The position numbers and the translations under genes are program-made. Under the pieces are notes generated by a model. The model was not told the origin of the DNA. It saw only the letters and a program-made list of their open reading frames with translations, and searched no databases. This document shows positions 1 to 12,586 of a stretch of 64,000 nucleotides of DNA, in pieces. Every line of letters begins with the position of its first letter. Position 1 is the first letter of the stretch. Source of the DNA: Clavaria fumosa (Eukaryota; Basidiomycota; Agaricomycetes; Agaricales; Clavariaceae); NCBI GenBank assembly GCA_951802425.1, contig OX637794.1:2356001-2420000 (forward strand). The letters are read 5' to 3'.

Positions 1-1044
1 AAGGTATTAGCCTGTGCGGTATTCTTTGTCTGTGCCTTGACGGGATCTGCCAGAGCGCCTTCGCTGCGACGTCAGCTGGCATAGCGGGCGGCAAAGATTT
101 GGCAGAAAGAGCCCAGGACCTTGAGCGGACTCGGAAAGCCATCAACGTGCAACTCGCAGAGTTTGACGGCGTGAAGAAGTCCCTCATGAGGGATTTACAG
201 AATCGTTGCGAGAAGGTCGGAGTTCGATTCTGCATTCTTGTGGAGACGCCGCTGACTTGCATTCTGACAGGTCGTGGAGCTTGAGATTCAACTTGACGAG
301 ATCAAAGAGCAATACAATAACGTGATCCGTAACAGCAACAGCAAGGCACAGCAGAGGAAAATGGCCTTCCTGGAGCGGAACCTGGAGCAGTTATCCGTGG
401 TTCAGAAGCAGGTAATAGAATCGACTCCGCTGGTAGCGAAGTAGCTAATCAGAGCTAATCGCAGCTCGTCGAACAAAATTCTACTCTGAAGAAGGAGGCT
501 GGGCTGGCTGAGCGCAAACTACTCGCTCGCAACGAACGGATAGCGAACCTTGAGGCACTTCTACAGGACGCCGACCGCAGATTGCAATTACAAAACTCCA
601 AGTTCGAGGCTCAATTACAGGCTGTCAAAGACCGATTGGATCAGGCACGCGGTCCGTGCTCTGTTTTCCTTAGGTCGACCTTCTGCTGACCCCATCTGCT
701 TTTTCATTCATTCTCTTCGTCTCTATAGCTAGCAAAGCAACGCCGTCGTCAGCTCTCAGTTTTGGCGCCCGCATCGCGAAGCCGCTGAGAGGCGGCGGTG
801 GCGCATCTCAGATCCCCGCAACTCCTATCAATTCAGGAGCTACCTCGCAACTGAATAGAATTCAGAACGAGGAGGGAGGGTACGTTAGCCGTTCTGTGGA
901 TCGGTGCCTGTACTCATCATCCCCCATTTTTTTGTCACCAATCAGCTCGCCTGGTACGTCATGTTTCTACCTTAAAATGATAACCTGCCATAACACCGCA
1001 TCACAACAGCTAAGCGAGCGTCCTGGTTCTTCGCGCCACGGTAG
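1..1044 (+). CDS. Kinesin-1 heavy chain, C-terminal part (5' end outside window)
   Basis: Plus-end microtubule motor of vesicle and hyphal-tip transport; only the distal stalk and tail are present. Inferred coding exons are 54-215, 271-411, 465-651, 729-879, 946-953 and 1010-1044, giving 227 residues in one frame. The heptad-rich stretch holds VELEIQLDEIKEQYNNV and AFLERNLEQL, then the tail motif SFGARIAKPLRGGG, which in fungal conventional kinesins matches the IAK autoinhibitory and cargo region. The protein ends KRASWFFAPR. The frame closes only if an 8-nt exon (946-953) lies between two short introns. Bases 1-53 look like the end of an intron. The motor domain must lie upstream. Family assignment is firm; the exon at 54 could begin slightly differently. 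Confidence 0.9.
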
Positions 1045-2452
1045 CGACTTGATGTGCTATGCTGTCGATGTACACGTCTCCCTCCAATCCCATTCATCAG
1101 ATCATGCCACCCCTCCCACTACTCGCTCACAGATGGCATCACATCTACCATCATCCAGCGGAGTGACCTGAACTTGTTCATATTGTAGCTAAAAAGGGAG
1201 TCAGGGTTGCTCATCACCGGCCGAAACTGCAGTTGGGCCAGCGACAGACACATTTTGTACCGCCGTAGATCCGAAACTTTTTTGTTGTTGTTGCCGTCAT
1301 TACCTGGTCATGTGCACACGGGGCCATGCAGAATGCGCGTGGCGCGTTTTGAGGGGTCAGGCCTGTCAGGGTGCTTTGTCGAAGACGTGTAAAAACCTCA
1401 AAGTTTAGTATCCAAGGCCTTTGTTGCCTTTTTCGTCTCGACGCGGACGGGCCGGTGATTGCGCGGCTGCGCGGACATTGGCGCCATCATCCCGTCGCCA
1501 TTTGTGACATAGCGCGCTTGCAGGGTCTAACAACGTGGGTTTTAACATTCCTTTTCAACACGGAGCCTTCTCGCTAACAAAAGTGCAGATGTCCCGCTCA
1601 CTTTGATTTAAGCAGAGGCACACACCCATTGGGGGCTCAGGCACACTACCGTGCACTGGACAATTAATTTTCGCACCTTTTTGCCTCCGTCCGCGGTCTT
1701 CAAACACCAAGGATGCACGACCACGGAGGGACCTATATCTTACGTCAATTTCAAGATTGAATTCACAGATTCACGCAACCAAGAAGACATGGGAACAGCA
1801 GAATTCCAGAAGCCCGCGCTGAAACGGGGCAAGCGAAGGCAGCCATAGAAAAACTCAAGTCCTCCAAGCGCGGAGACCTGACGTTGGGCAAGTCGGCATT
1901 ATACCGGCGTCAAAAAAGAACGAAAAAAGCGGTCGCCAGGTTCGATCATATTGGCTCCCATATCAAATGGCCTGGACATTCCCTGATCAAGCCATACCAA
2001 ATCAAATTTGGACGCATACATTGGAAGGCACTGCACCCCACCATCTCGCCCTATTTTCTTCGCCTTTTCTCACTTTTTTCTCTTTCCCCTGCCCCACATT
2101 TGTTCCCCAAGTCCTTTTATCTTCTCGACCTTTACTCGAGTCAACCTTGGCTCGCCTTCCCAACCTCGAGGAGAACTGGTTTTCTTGGGTGAGTGCAAGT
2201 CACCCCACGCGATCGGCGGTACACCTATCTCGTTCTGTAGCACTTGGACCGTCACCGTCGCACCTTGAATCACATCTATCCAGTTCTTTCTAAGCCCACA
2301 TCTCTCACACTTAAAAAACCTAATCCGCGTGCAGACACAGCCTAAGGATTTTCGCATTAGTCTTCTATTTCTGTGAGTCTATACGGACTCGTGGTCGATG
2401 TGACAATCTGTGATAGCATTATGAAAGGCAAAGTATCTAATATTCTTGTGTC
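1045..2452. other. Intergenic region between kinesin and Pumilio genes
   Basis: No convincing gene. The distal part (about 2040-2300) is C/T-rich with long pyrimidine runs, as is usual just upstream of basidiomycete transcription starts, and probably contains the promoter and 5' UTR of the Pumilio gene. The short open frames here have no recognisable motifs and no splice continuity with either neighbour. Confidence 0.6.
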
Positions 2453-5379
2453 ATGGCGGCCCATGCTACCGGGGGATCGTCCCGAAAACCCTCTGATTCT
2501 TCGACGCATTCGGGAAGACGGTCCCCTTCGAGCGCGTCAAGCAATGTACGTTTAAAGAAGTCTTCCACGCTGTCTTCTGATCTAAAACGCGTGTATTCAA
2601 GGCTCAACCGCAAAGGAAAAAGTCTGAGACCGGCACTGCTGCAGATATGCCTCGCGGCGACGGAGGTCTCAGCCCAGGTTGGCAGGTAGGTCGAAATCTA
2701 TTGAGCAGGAGCTGGCATTAACGTCGTTGCAGGTTTGGGGCTCCGAAAATCCTGGCGTGAATCACAATCCCTCTGTTCCATCTGGGCCGAACGCAAATGA
2801 TTTGGTTGCCTCGCAGCCAGAGCCTACGTTTCGAGGAAATCGCGGGGAAGGTTGGTCTCTGTCAGGGCCAAGACCTGCAACCTGGGCCGATGATGTCGAA
2901 GCTCTTGTCAACCTCAACTCAGCTCAGCATCCTCATGCTTTACGACATGCGGTGCAGCGACCACCAGCGGCCTCGGAGATGGCTGCCTTCACCACTTCAC
3001 GCCCTGTAAGTGGCTTGCATCCCTACCTTAATCAATAGATCTCATTGTCTCCAGGAAGAGCGGCAGCTTGGGGATATGGCAGTGCAGCTACCTCAGCGAT
3101 ATGACAGTCAGTTCTTTGCGAATGCTGCCCCACCAAGCGTCAGTACCTCGACATATGGGAATCTATCCAATATAAGCCAACAAGCACCCAATCAACGTGG
3201 ACCAGGACCGTACAATGGGACTCCATCCAGCACCGAAGGCGACATTGCCCTCATACTTCGAGCCGAGGAAAACTATAACGACATCCCACAAATTGCGCAC
3301 CAGCGGTACATTAACGGTATCAATGGCATAGCCCCAAACGGCCGACATGGCCCGCCACATGCTCCCCAACACTCCTCAGATCCATACAATGCTTATCGCA
3401 CCGGTTATCCTCTATACCACTCCAGTGCTCCGACGCGCGAACTGTATCCGAATTATCAGCATGGTTTCGACACGTACCGTGGCCCGTCTGACGCGTTTCG
3501 CTATGGTAGCGCAGGGACGATGCCTCCTTCACCCGCCCCTGGTTATTATGCTCCACCTCTGTTGCACACGAACACCCAACAATCCAACATGTTCTACGAT
3601 TACGGGGCCCCACACTCCCCTGCATCGCCTGTTTATTTCCCTTCGCCTCCACCTATGCTGTACACGCCGCAACATTCTCCTATACCCTCACAGCCTCCTA
3701 ACCCTGCGACCCAGGGGACCAGACCAGAGGTACGGGTATGCATCTTGCTCTTGCTGGCTCGCTATGTTTCGCATTGACCTTTCGTCAACAGTACGATACT
3801 CATCGGCAAATCACTTCCCATCCCCTTACGATATACCCGTCTGCGTGGCCCGCCACACCACCACTTTCCCAAGCTTTCGCGCCCACGGTGCACTTTGGCA
3901 TGTTGCACCCATTATTGCATGCAACAGGAATGTACGGCCTTAGCCCACAGGCACTGCAGATCTATCACCGCAATGCCCAGCTCCGCGTAGCAACGGGTAC
4001 TAACGACTCTTCTGCATTGGTCCGCAGTCCTTTACTAGAAGAATTTCGAGCCGACAGGTCACGTCGCTGGACGTTGCGAGTACGCTTGATTTGATATGTC
4101 TACTTTGTCCATCAAGACCAATTTTCTTACCACAGGATATTGTCGGGCATGTCGTCGAGTTCAGCGGAGACCAGCATGGTTCGCGGTTCGTTCAGCAGAA
4201 ATTCGAAACCTCTACGAGCGAAGAAAAGCAGCTTACCTTTGACGAAATTGTTCCGGCCAATACCCTGCAATTGATACAGGATGTATATGGTAACTACGTA
4301 AGCGTTGTCGCCCCATCGGTATCAGTACTATATAAAATATGCACCTCCAGGTCATCCAAAAGATGTTTGAGCACGGCACTCAAGCGCAGAAGACTATTCT
4401 CGCCAATACTATTGAAGGTCACGTGCTCTCACTCTCTTTGCAGATGTACGGCTGCCGTGTCATCCAAAAGGTGAGCGCGCGATTTTTCCGCGAGACAAGC
4501 GTGATTCACATCTACGCTTACCAGGCAATTGAATATGTACTCCCGGAGCAGCAGAGTTCCTTTGTCAGAGAGCTTGAACCGCATGCGCTCAAACTTGTGA
4601 AGGATCCGAATGGGAATCACGTCATTGAGAAACTAATATCGCACGTGGCGCCCGAGCGCCTTACATTTGTGGACACTTTTAGGCCATTCGTCCACGATCT
4701 CGCGACCCATCCGTATGGCTGCCGAGTCCTCCAACGGTGTTACGAATATCTTCCAGAAGAGCGAATGCGTCCCCTGATGGACGAAGTACACCGACATAGC
4801 ATCAACTTGATGCAGAATCAGTTTGGCGTAAGGCTTGTGGAGGCTCTCGCTGATTCGTTGGTCTAATTCTTTGTCGATCTTCAGAATTACGTAGTTCAGT
4901 TCGTCTTAGAGCGCGGCACTGCACAAGACAGAGATCTCATCATATGTAAGCTACGCGGGAAAATGCTCCACATGGCGCGGCATAAATTTGCTTCGAACGT
5001 CTGCGAGAAAGCTCTTGTCACCGCTGATTCTGAAAGTCGCCACGCCCTCATTAACGAGATTATGGCCCCAAATCAAGATGGAGTGACCCCTATTCTCATG
5101 ATGATGAAGAATCAGTTTTCCAGTGCGTCTGCCTCGTTTGACCTACGTCTCGTTCCTCAACACGATATTGTGCTAGACTATGTTTTACAGAGGGCGTTGT
5201 CCGTGGCTGAGGGCGAACAAAAACGGGAGTTGATTAGTCTAGTGAAACCTCAGCTTGCCAACGTTCGTCGATTCTCATCCACACATAGCAAGCATCTCGC
5301 AGCCAGTAAGCCCTTTAATTGCTCTCCACCCGAACCGTGGTTCTGACTAGCTGAAGCCGAGCGTCTATGTACGACATAA
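2453..5379 (+). CDS. Pumilio/PUF-family RNA-binding protein
   Basis: Binds UGUA-type elements in 3' UTRs and controls mRNA decay or translation in the cytoplasm. Exons: 2453-2545, 2602-2685, 2733-3005, 3055-3729, 3792-4079, 4136-4297, 4351-4470, 4525-4827, 4885-5122, 5177-5305, 5351-5379; they join to 797 residues. The first half is low-complexity (Ser, Pro, Tyr, Asn, Gln). The PUM-HD starts near [17 protein letters not shown] and carries eight repeats with the base-reading helices SRFVQQK, NYVIQKM, CRVIQKA, NHVIEKL, CRVLQRC, NYVVQFV, SNVCEKA and NYVLQRA. The order resembles human PUM1 and yeast Puf3. Repeat 4 has Glu where Gln is usual. The chosen ATG opens a frame that runs straight into the Ser/Pro-rich region; no better upstream start is visible. 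Confidence 0.93.
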
Positions 5380-6098
5380 TATGAGGCCTTCAATTTCTTG
5401 GTTCATCGCTTTCTTGTCTACCGCTACTTGGATTGATCTTCACCTCCTTTCCGTCCTATTTCCCTCTTCATATGCATGTTTCACACCTCGCAATTATCGA
5501 ACACCACGCTCACACCACCAATCTTTATCCACAATAGCTCGTCGTTCGTCCTACTCAAATCACGCAATTTCTCTTCCATCCTTGTCTAGCTAGCAGCTCC
5601 TCGATTGTTCTTGCTTTCCATCAACGGCGTCACCCACCTACAGTCTATCGCTTTGCAACCTCATTCTCTCAAACTTGCAATATTCTTGCTTGACCGTCCC
5701 AACCTTCGTCTGATCTTGTCGTGCGATCGCGTTAACTATCCTACTCATAATGACCACTACAGTATGCCTATTTCATTGGTCAAGATCAGACTGTTTTCTG
5801 AAGCACGTGAAGTCACAAGTTATGCACCATTTCCTCCCGTACAAGTTTGTAGTTACATTTAAGTTGAAGATTCCGAGCTGGAGTGAAATACTCAGCTTCC
5901 GGGTTTAGACCATAGCGTCTATGTGTTGAAGAAGTCGGCCTGACATACAGTATGAATATATGGATACTGCACCGCAGGTTCCCAGGATTTCCCAGGCTTT
6001 GGAAGAACGCAATCCCGCGTGACAACACAACCTGCAGTAACTTGGCGCACTCACTCCACTTTCCCTGCGCTGCTTAAGCTGCGTAAAACCAGGACGCT
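5380..6098. other. Intergenic region, Pumilio 3' UTR and SEC16 upstream region
   Basis: Pyrimidine-rich stretch (about 5440-5720) and no supported gene. It should hold the Pumilio 3' UTR and the SEC16 promoter and 5' UTR. Confidence 0.5.
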
Positions 6099-9000
6099 AT
6101 GAACTCAATTGAAGCCGCTGCTTCGCTGTTTGACTCGGGTGATATCTCCTCGGACCCTTTCGCGCTTTTCGCTAGCGAGAGCGACGTTGACACGACGCCG
6201 AGGACTGACAGCAATGAAGCCCATGCAGGATTTGTCGATGCAGACGCCATCCATGAGCCATTCGTGGATTCGATACACGATTCTTCGTTTTTCTGGCCCC
6301 AGCCTGCTGCTCACAAATCCTCGACGCAACAAACTTCTTTGGACGTCGGGAGCGGTGGGAACTCTGACTTCGGCTCACCCCAGGAGCAGTATATTGGGAG
6401 TCGTTGGCAAACTGAACCCCATACGCTCCAGGTCGGACATGGTATGTCTAGGTCTCCATTCATTTCACAGCCTTTTGACCACCTTTAGGTGGGGAGCTGG
6501 CACAAATGCGAACGCAACCCTACGAACGCAAATCTTACGACCCTTACGCTGCTGCTTCCTCTTCGTCCTACGAAACTAAGCACCCTCCCACCATTTCTGA
6601 GCCTGCATATGAAGCATTCATTACACCAACGACTTTTGGTGTCCCCAACGGTCCCCCCCTCTCATCTCCGATGTCTTATTCCCAAGGTGCTCATGATGGC
6701 TACGGTCACTCTACCTCACTCACCCATTTCGCGGAACCTGGTACCACATCTTACTTGCCAACTCAACAACTCGCCGCGCTGGCTGTCCCACCTCCCGCTC
6801 CTGTGTCGACTATCAACTGGCCAAAAATCGCCAACGCTTATGACCCCCCTCTGCCACCTCCAAAGTCTCGCCGTGCAGTTTCTTCACGGTATGAGTATTC
6901 GGCTCCTCCCTTATCCCAACAGCAATATACCTCGTATGAGATGTATGCATCGTCCGCAGACACGCTAGGAATTCCACAGCCTATACATCCGACGATCTCG
7001 CAAGCAACACACAATTTGGCAAAACCTCACAGTTACTTAATCCCTGCAACAATCCCGCGTGCATATTCTCGGCATCATGATTCTCATATTGATATTTCTA
7101 GCAATTCCTACCGGCAATCTGTTTTCAACGAGAATGGCCCGCACGTTCCTTCGACACCACATGCTCGACAACAGGACCAAACCGCTCCTGGAAATGAGTC
7201 AAGAGTCTCAGACGATGTGATCTCCGATGCTCGTGCGGTGCACTCAGTCCAAGGGCAATCAGAAGCGCTTGGTGATGCTATCCACACGTATCCCGAACCA
7301 GAAAATGTCACGGAGGTTACACATCAATCCGACGTATCCGAACTCTGGGCGGGATATCATCAAGCCGAGGACGCTACGACAGAGGCGCAAAGACCAGATA
7401 TCCTACCATCCCGACTCCCTCGTGAAGCTTCCGAGATACCGCAGGATGGTCAACCTAAATTTGACCCCGACCTAGCGGACTCGCAGCCGGTACTTCTGTC
7501 AGCTCGTGCCTCAAAATTTGAAGTGACTAACCCGAGCTCGATGTCTCCCGAGTCATATGTGAACCACAGAATGCCAGACACATCTCCGCTGTCTGACTCA
7601 CAATATGGCGTTCACATGTCTAGTGGTCACTCCAGCAGCACTTCTCCAATGGCATCCGTGGCAATAGGATCTTATTCACATCAAGAACAGAGCCATCCGC
7701 CTTCGATACCTGCATCTCAAGGCTACTCCGTGCCCCCACCCTCCGTGTCGCTACCATCCTCCTATGGATCAGGCCGACAACTGCAGCAAGGTGGAATATC
7801 CCAACATCCTAATTCAAACCCTTACGGCGTTGGACAATCCCGACTTGCGCCGGTGCCTGTGCTTCGTCCCGATTTCGCTCCTACGCATATGCCATACGCG
7901 CCATCTCCCTCCTTGCTGGGTCTCAACGACCCTCTGGGCCGCCATCTTGTTCGCATACCTGTTATAAGCTTCGGTTTCAGGGGGAAACTCGTGTCATGTT
8001 TCCATCGACCTTCGGATCTGAACACCGGTTTCGATGTCGCCCTATCATTGCGCAGATGTACCGAAGTACATATACGCGTCCTCCATAAGATCATACCTGA
8101 ATCGGCGTTGGACTCCTCTGCGGCTGTTTATCCAGGCCCGTTACTGATGGACCCTGCCCACTCTTCTACTAGCCTCGTTCGAACTAGTTCTGCGGCGCAA
8201 ATCAAGTCTAAGAAAGCCAACGTGGCACAGTATTTGCATGATCGTGCTCAGGAGCTGGCTCGAGGAATGAACTTTCTTCACAAGGGCAGTGCCGAGAGAA
8301 GAACAGCGGAGGGCAAGTTGATTCTTGTCCGACTGCTCAGAATAATGGTTGAAAATGATGGTCATTTGTCGGGAACGTGAGTGAAACTGCTATGCCTTGT
8401 CCGACTTGCTTAGTTCTTGGCAGCGCTGCCATCGATATTGCCGTTCGTGCTGCACTGCTGCCACGATTGGCAGTAGGCATTGCATCGTCCCAAGATTCTT
8501 CCTTGGGCTCCCCGCAGCCTGTGCGCGAGCTGATTGATGCACATTCATCAATACCAGACCTGAACAATCACCTCTATTCGGGACTAGCTGGAATGCATTT
8601 GACAGATTCGCACGATTCCCCCCTCTCAGTCACGACTCTTCGCTCTTCAGCGCTGGACACAATCCAGAACTACCTCGTTCAGGGCGAGCGTCGCAAGGCT
8701 TATCACTTTGCTCTGGACCAAAGGTTATGGGCTCACGCCATGATTATTGCCAGCAGCATTGATAAGGATGCATGGAAAGAAGCGGCGACTGAGTTCCTCA
8801 AGGCGGAATTGGGCTTGAGGCAAGACCTCAATGCTCAACCCGTCTCGCATACAGTAGACAGTGGCCGAGGTCCGCTGAGAGTAGCATATAGCTTATTCTC
8901 GGGCCATGGGCCGGCAGCCAGTCAGTCCCTCTGCTTTGCTGCCAGTAATCGCGAATCGACTTACCTTTCGTAACAGTTCAGGAGTTGTTCTCCCCCAATC

Positions 9001-11138
9001 CGCCGTCTAAACCAACGCTAGCGCCCAATATCCAGATGCTGCCGGGACAAACACAGCCGTCGCCTGGAACTTCAAGTCTTCCTCCACCAAGTTTTGCGGT
9101 TCATCTCACTCCTGAGGCTCTGGCCGCATGGCCTGAAACTGCGGCCATGGCCCTCATCAGTCCATTAACGCCGGATGCATCTGCTGCGCTCACAGCGCTC
9201 GGTGATACTCTGTCATTCAACCAATGGACAGAGGCTGCTCATGCCTGGTTGGTAGATAGTCGTGTCTCTTACTGCCCGTCATTATTCATAAATTTTTGTA
9301 GCTACCTATTATCCCCGCAGACGTCACCCATAGGCGGATGTGGGAACACTGCAGCGCGTGTCGCGCTCCTTGGCGCCCGCAATCCACATATCCTACCGAA
9401 TTTACTGAAAGACCCAGACTCCATCGTCTTCACAGAGATTCTCGAATTCGCTCTCTCCCTGGTACCAATCTCCAAAAGCCAGGATCCTTTCCAAGGGTTG
9501 CCACACCTTCAAGCTTATAAGCTGCTTCGGACCGCATCGCTTGCGGAACTGGGCTATAATCAACTAGCTAATCGGTAAGTTAGCCCAGTGGTCACTCAGC
9601 GCATTATCGACGCTCACAAGCACGCGGAAGTTATTGTGAAGCCATCTCAGCTTCTCTTGGCCGCCCGTCGCCATATTTTACCCCAACCTTTGTTGAACAA
9701 CTGGAAGGGCTAACCGAGCGGCTTTCCGGATCTCCGCATGTTGACAGTTCTGGTTCCTGGATTCCAGGTAAAATGACCAAACCAAGTCTGGACAGTATTG
9801 GCAATTGGTTAGAGGGCCGCTTCACAAAACTCATCACGGGAGATGGCGATTCGCCCCCTTCCATGCAAGAGGATGCGGTAGTGCAGAGGAACGACGCCTA
9901 CTCCGGTCCATTCGCACATTTCAGCACAATCTCTTCAGCCACATCCTCAGCCAGCCCGTCGCCGCAGCCTTCTGTCGTTAATCTCAACACATTCCCTCTT
10001 AGACGTTCAGGTTCCGCGATGGGGGGTCCTTCGGCTCCGATGTTGTATCAAATCGACCGCGCGAACTCAGCCATGGATCACCTTCGGAGTAAACCCTCAA
10101 CTGCTCCCCCCATCTCCTCTGCAAGTGCGGTGATGACCACTTTCGATTCTCACTCGTCTAGTCAGGCTGCCAATGGGTACCATGCCAAAACACCAAAATT
10201 AATCCAGGAGTTGAATGACTCAACGACCCCGACGCTAGATATTGGGAAGGAGGGTTACAATCCGCCATCCATACCATTGTGGGGCTCGTCGTATAACACA
10301 GAGTCTGCCACTGTGACTCCCGTTGCACCAGCATTCTCTTCCAACGAGGACGCATTTCTGCCAACAGATTCTACTCTCCTGCCGGAGGATTCCTTGACAT
10401 ACACGCCGCCAGGTTCTTCTACTCAGGACTTTGCACGATATTCCCACGATGAATTGGAAGAAGACTTAGGCTTTGGGAACCCCAAGCCCAAAGTCGTCAA
10501 TGGTTCGGCCGACCATTCGGCGTCTCCGGCTGAGGAGTCGGCGCCTCAAAAGCAAGCTGACAACCCTAGTGAGTGTACTAGCTCGGAGATGAGCACAAAG
10601 ACTTACATATGTGGACAGAAGCCATGCAACCTGTGGCGGGTTCTTGGTTTAGCCGATGGTGGAAGCGGTCTGATACTCCAGCCCCGATTAAAGCTAATCT
10701 TGGAGAAGAGACTACTTTCTACTATGATAAAGAATTGAAACGATGGATTAATAAATCCGTGAGTCGTATGTTTCCGGTAGGAATCACTTTACGGAGATAT
10801 TCTAGGCCGGATCTCAACCTGGGCAGCCTGTACCGGGGCCCCCTCCGTCACGAGCACAAACAGCATCACCTGGCAGGTCGAAGCCGCCAAGATCCGACAG
10901 TCCCAGCGTAACGCAACCTCCTCTCCGGTCTGCGTCAGCCATGGACTTGGGCACCTCTCTTCCGGATAAATCGACACCGCGCGTGCGGTCGAATTTAGTT
11001 CCCCCTTCTGAGGCGGAATGCGATACACCGAACCCTTCCGCGCTAGGATTGGGACCTCCACCTGGTCGTCCCAAGTCTCAGGCGTCGAAACGCAATCTTC
11101 GCAGCCGTTACGTCGATGTGTTCCAGCAAGGACCATAG
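6099..11138 (+). CDS. SEC16: COPII scaffold SEC16
   Basis: Peripheral ER membrane scaffold that organises ER exit sites and COPII coat assembly. Exons: 6099-6441, 6489-8376, 8424-8920, 8977-9247, 9302-9574, 9631-10568, 10619-10758, 10806-11138; the joined frame is 1560 residues. The N-terminal 620 residues are disordered and rich in Ser, Pro, Tyr and Gln. The central conserved domain begins at RIPVISFGFRGKLVSCFH and continues through VTIRVLHKIIPESALD-like and GERRKAYHFALDQRLWAHAM segments, followed by the alpha-helical solenoid (ACYLLSPQTSPIGGCGN, AELGYNQLANRYCEAIS). The C-terminal part has a basic GSWFSRWWKR motif, a Pro/Ser-rich stretch and the ending KRNLRSRYVDVFQQGP, which matches the conserved Sec16 tail. 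It is convergent with OST3, 196 bp away. Confidence 0.93.
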
Positions 11139-11334
11139 TAGTTGGAGTTCCATTCATTGAATTTTTACTTTCGTTATTGGAACATTTATTACTTTGGCAC
11201 AACTTGTTTGACTGAAATCACCGCCATTGCACAGTCCAAATCGCTCGATATTTCGACAACGCGACAAACACTAAAAAAGCAGTCTAAATGGATAACCTGT
11301 GTCATGGTATTATTAATAAATTGCCAAGATCGAG

Positions 11335-12493
11335 TCACACTAACAAAAAGCGCTGCTCACCATTGTTCTTCAGCCGGAATAAATAGAGAAGGAACGATTG
11401 GGAGACTAGGAGAATGAATGTCCAACCATATACAGATACCTTTTGACGAAAAACGCTTTTCAATGTGGGTGTACGGAGAGTGAGATGCAAGTAAGCTCCC
11501 GTGATGATAGCGTCTGAGGAAATCGACTCAGCCCTTGTAAAAATCCTTGATCCGGCGTAACTTACAGATTGAGGCGATAACGACGATCTCTTGTCCGTAC
11601 TGACTCCCATACTGTGCTGCAAACCAGGTGCCGCGTGCATCAACGAAGGGCATTCCGCGAATGCGCGTGAACATGAAACCAGCATTCATGACCATTGACA
11701 TCGGAATCGTTAACGTGGCCCAAGTCCAGCGATTTCGGAGAACGGTTGAAAGACTGTACAGAGAGACAACAATGGAAGCAACTGAGAACAACATCAAGGC
11801 CACGTTCCCCCAATCCAATGGGGTCGTATATGGAATGGGAACGGGCGTGTGGCGCGACAGGTACGCTGCCAGAGGTCCTGCATCAAAGCCGCTTCGAATG
11901 GAATTGATAAGAGAGCAGATTCCGCCACACAAATGGCAGTAAACTCACTTCGAGAAATCGTATCTGATACCGTCCACTTTTCCATTGGCTGGCTTGCGCG
12001 GTCCCACGACAGGAGGGTAGACAATCACCGCGGGTGCAGAGTTTAAGCCAAGCTGAGGACCTGATAAGCAAGAGTACGCATAATCAAGACAGTAATACCG
12101 TCTGGAATATGGTAGACGCTTGGTCGAAATCGACAGTACCGAAGAAGTGCTGATCCCGTTCTGACTTAGCAATATTTTTCCAAGCTTTTGCGAGTGCGGT
12201 ATAGACAGGGTAAAACCGCCTGCCCAAGGTACTCAGCCAAAAATCCTACACATACTGTAGCATATCACGTACGAGCATTGCGAGCACTTCCGTCGTTTGT
12301 CCATGGCCGTAAGCTGTATACTTACAGACCATGTCCTTTCATTCGACGTCAGCAGATCGAATCTCGCTTGATCCAAAGGGATTAGGCCGTTATTGGCGGC
12401 AGCAAGGTCTATGAGCTCCTGGTGGGTTTCTTTTGCAGCCAGACAGGAAGACGCGGCTAAGAGTGAGAGAAGTAAAAGTGTGAATCCCCTCAT
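11335..12493 (-). CDS. OST3: Oligosaccharyltransferase subunit OST3/OST6
   Basis: Thioredoxin-like subunit of the ER N-glycosylation complex; it transiently binds acceptor-protein cysteines. Exons in transcript order: 12273-12493, 12099-12219, 11949-12052, 11566-11891, 11335-11513; 316 residues, the usual family length. The N-terminus is a signal peptide (MRGFTLLLLSLLAASSCLAA). The lumenal domain contains the redox motif C-S-Q-C in KRRKCSQC, then HFFGTVDFD and the cis-Pro region SAPAVIVYPP. Four membrane spans follow, as in Ost3p and Ost6p, starting after GFDAGPLAAYLSRHTPVPIPY. The start codon lies 93 bp from the divergent PIK1 start, so the two probably share a promoter. Ost3 versus Ost6 cannot be separated by eye. 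Confidence 0.92.
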
Positions 12494-12586
12494 CTTGGAC
12501 GAAATTGCACAACAGGCTCCACGTGGCAGGTGATCGAGCGGCAGTCGTGGAATGCTTCAGCGGGGCCATGCTAATGGGCACGCCGA
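12494..12586. promoter_or_regulatory. Short bidirectional promoter OST3/PIK1
   Basis: Only 93 bp separate the inferred start codons of the two divergent genes, so core promoters and 5' UTRs must overlap each other or reach into the coding regions. No TATA box or known site is obvious. Placement follows from the two gene models. Confidence 0.5.
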
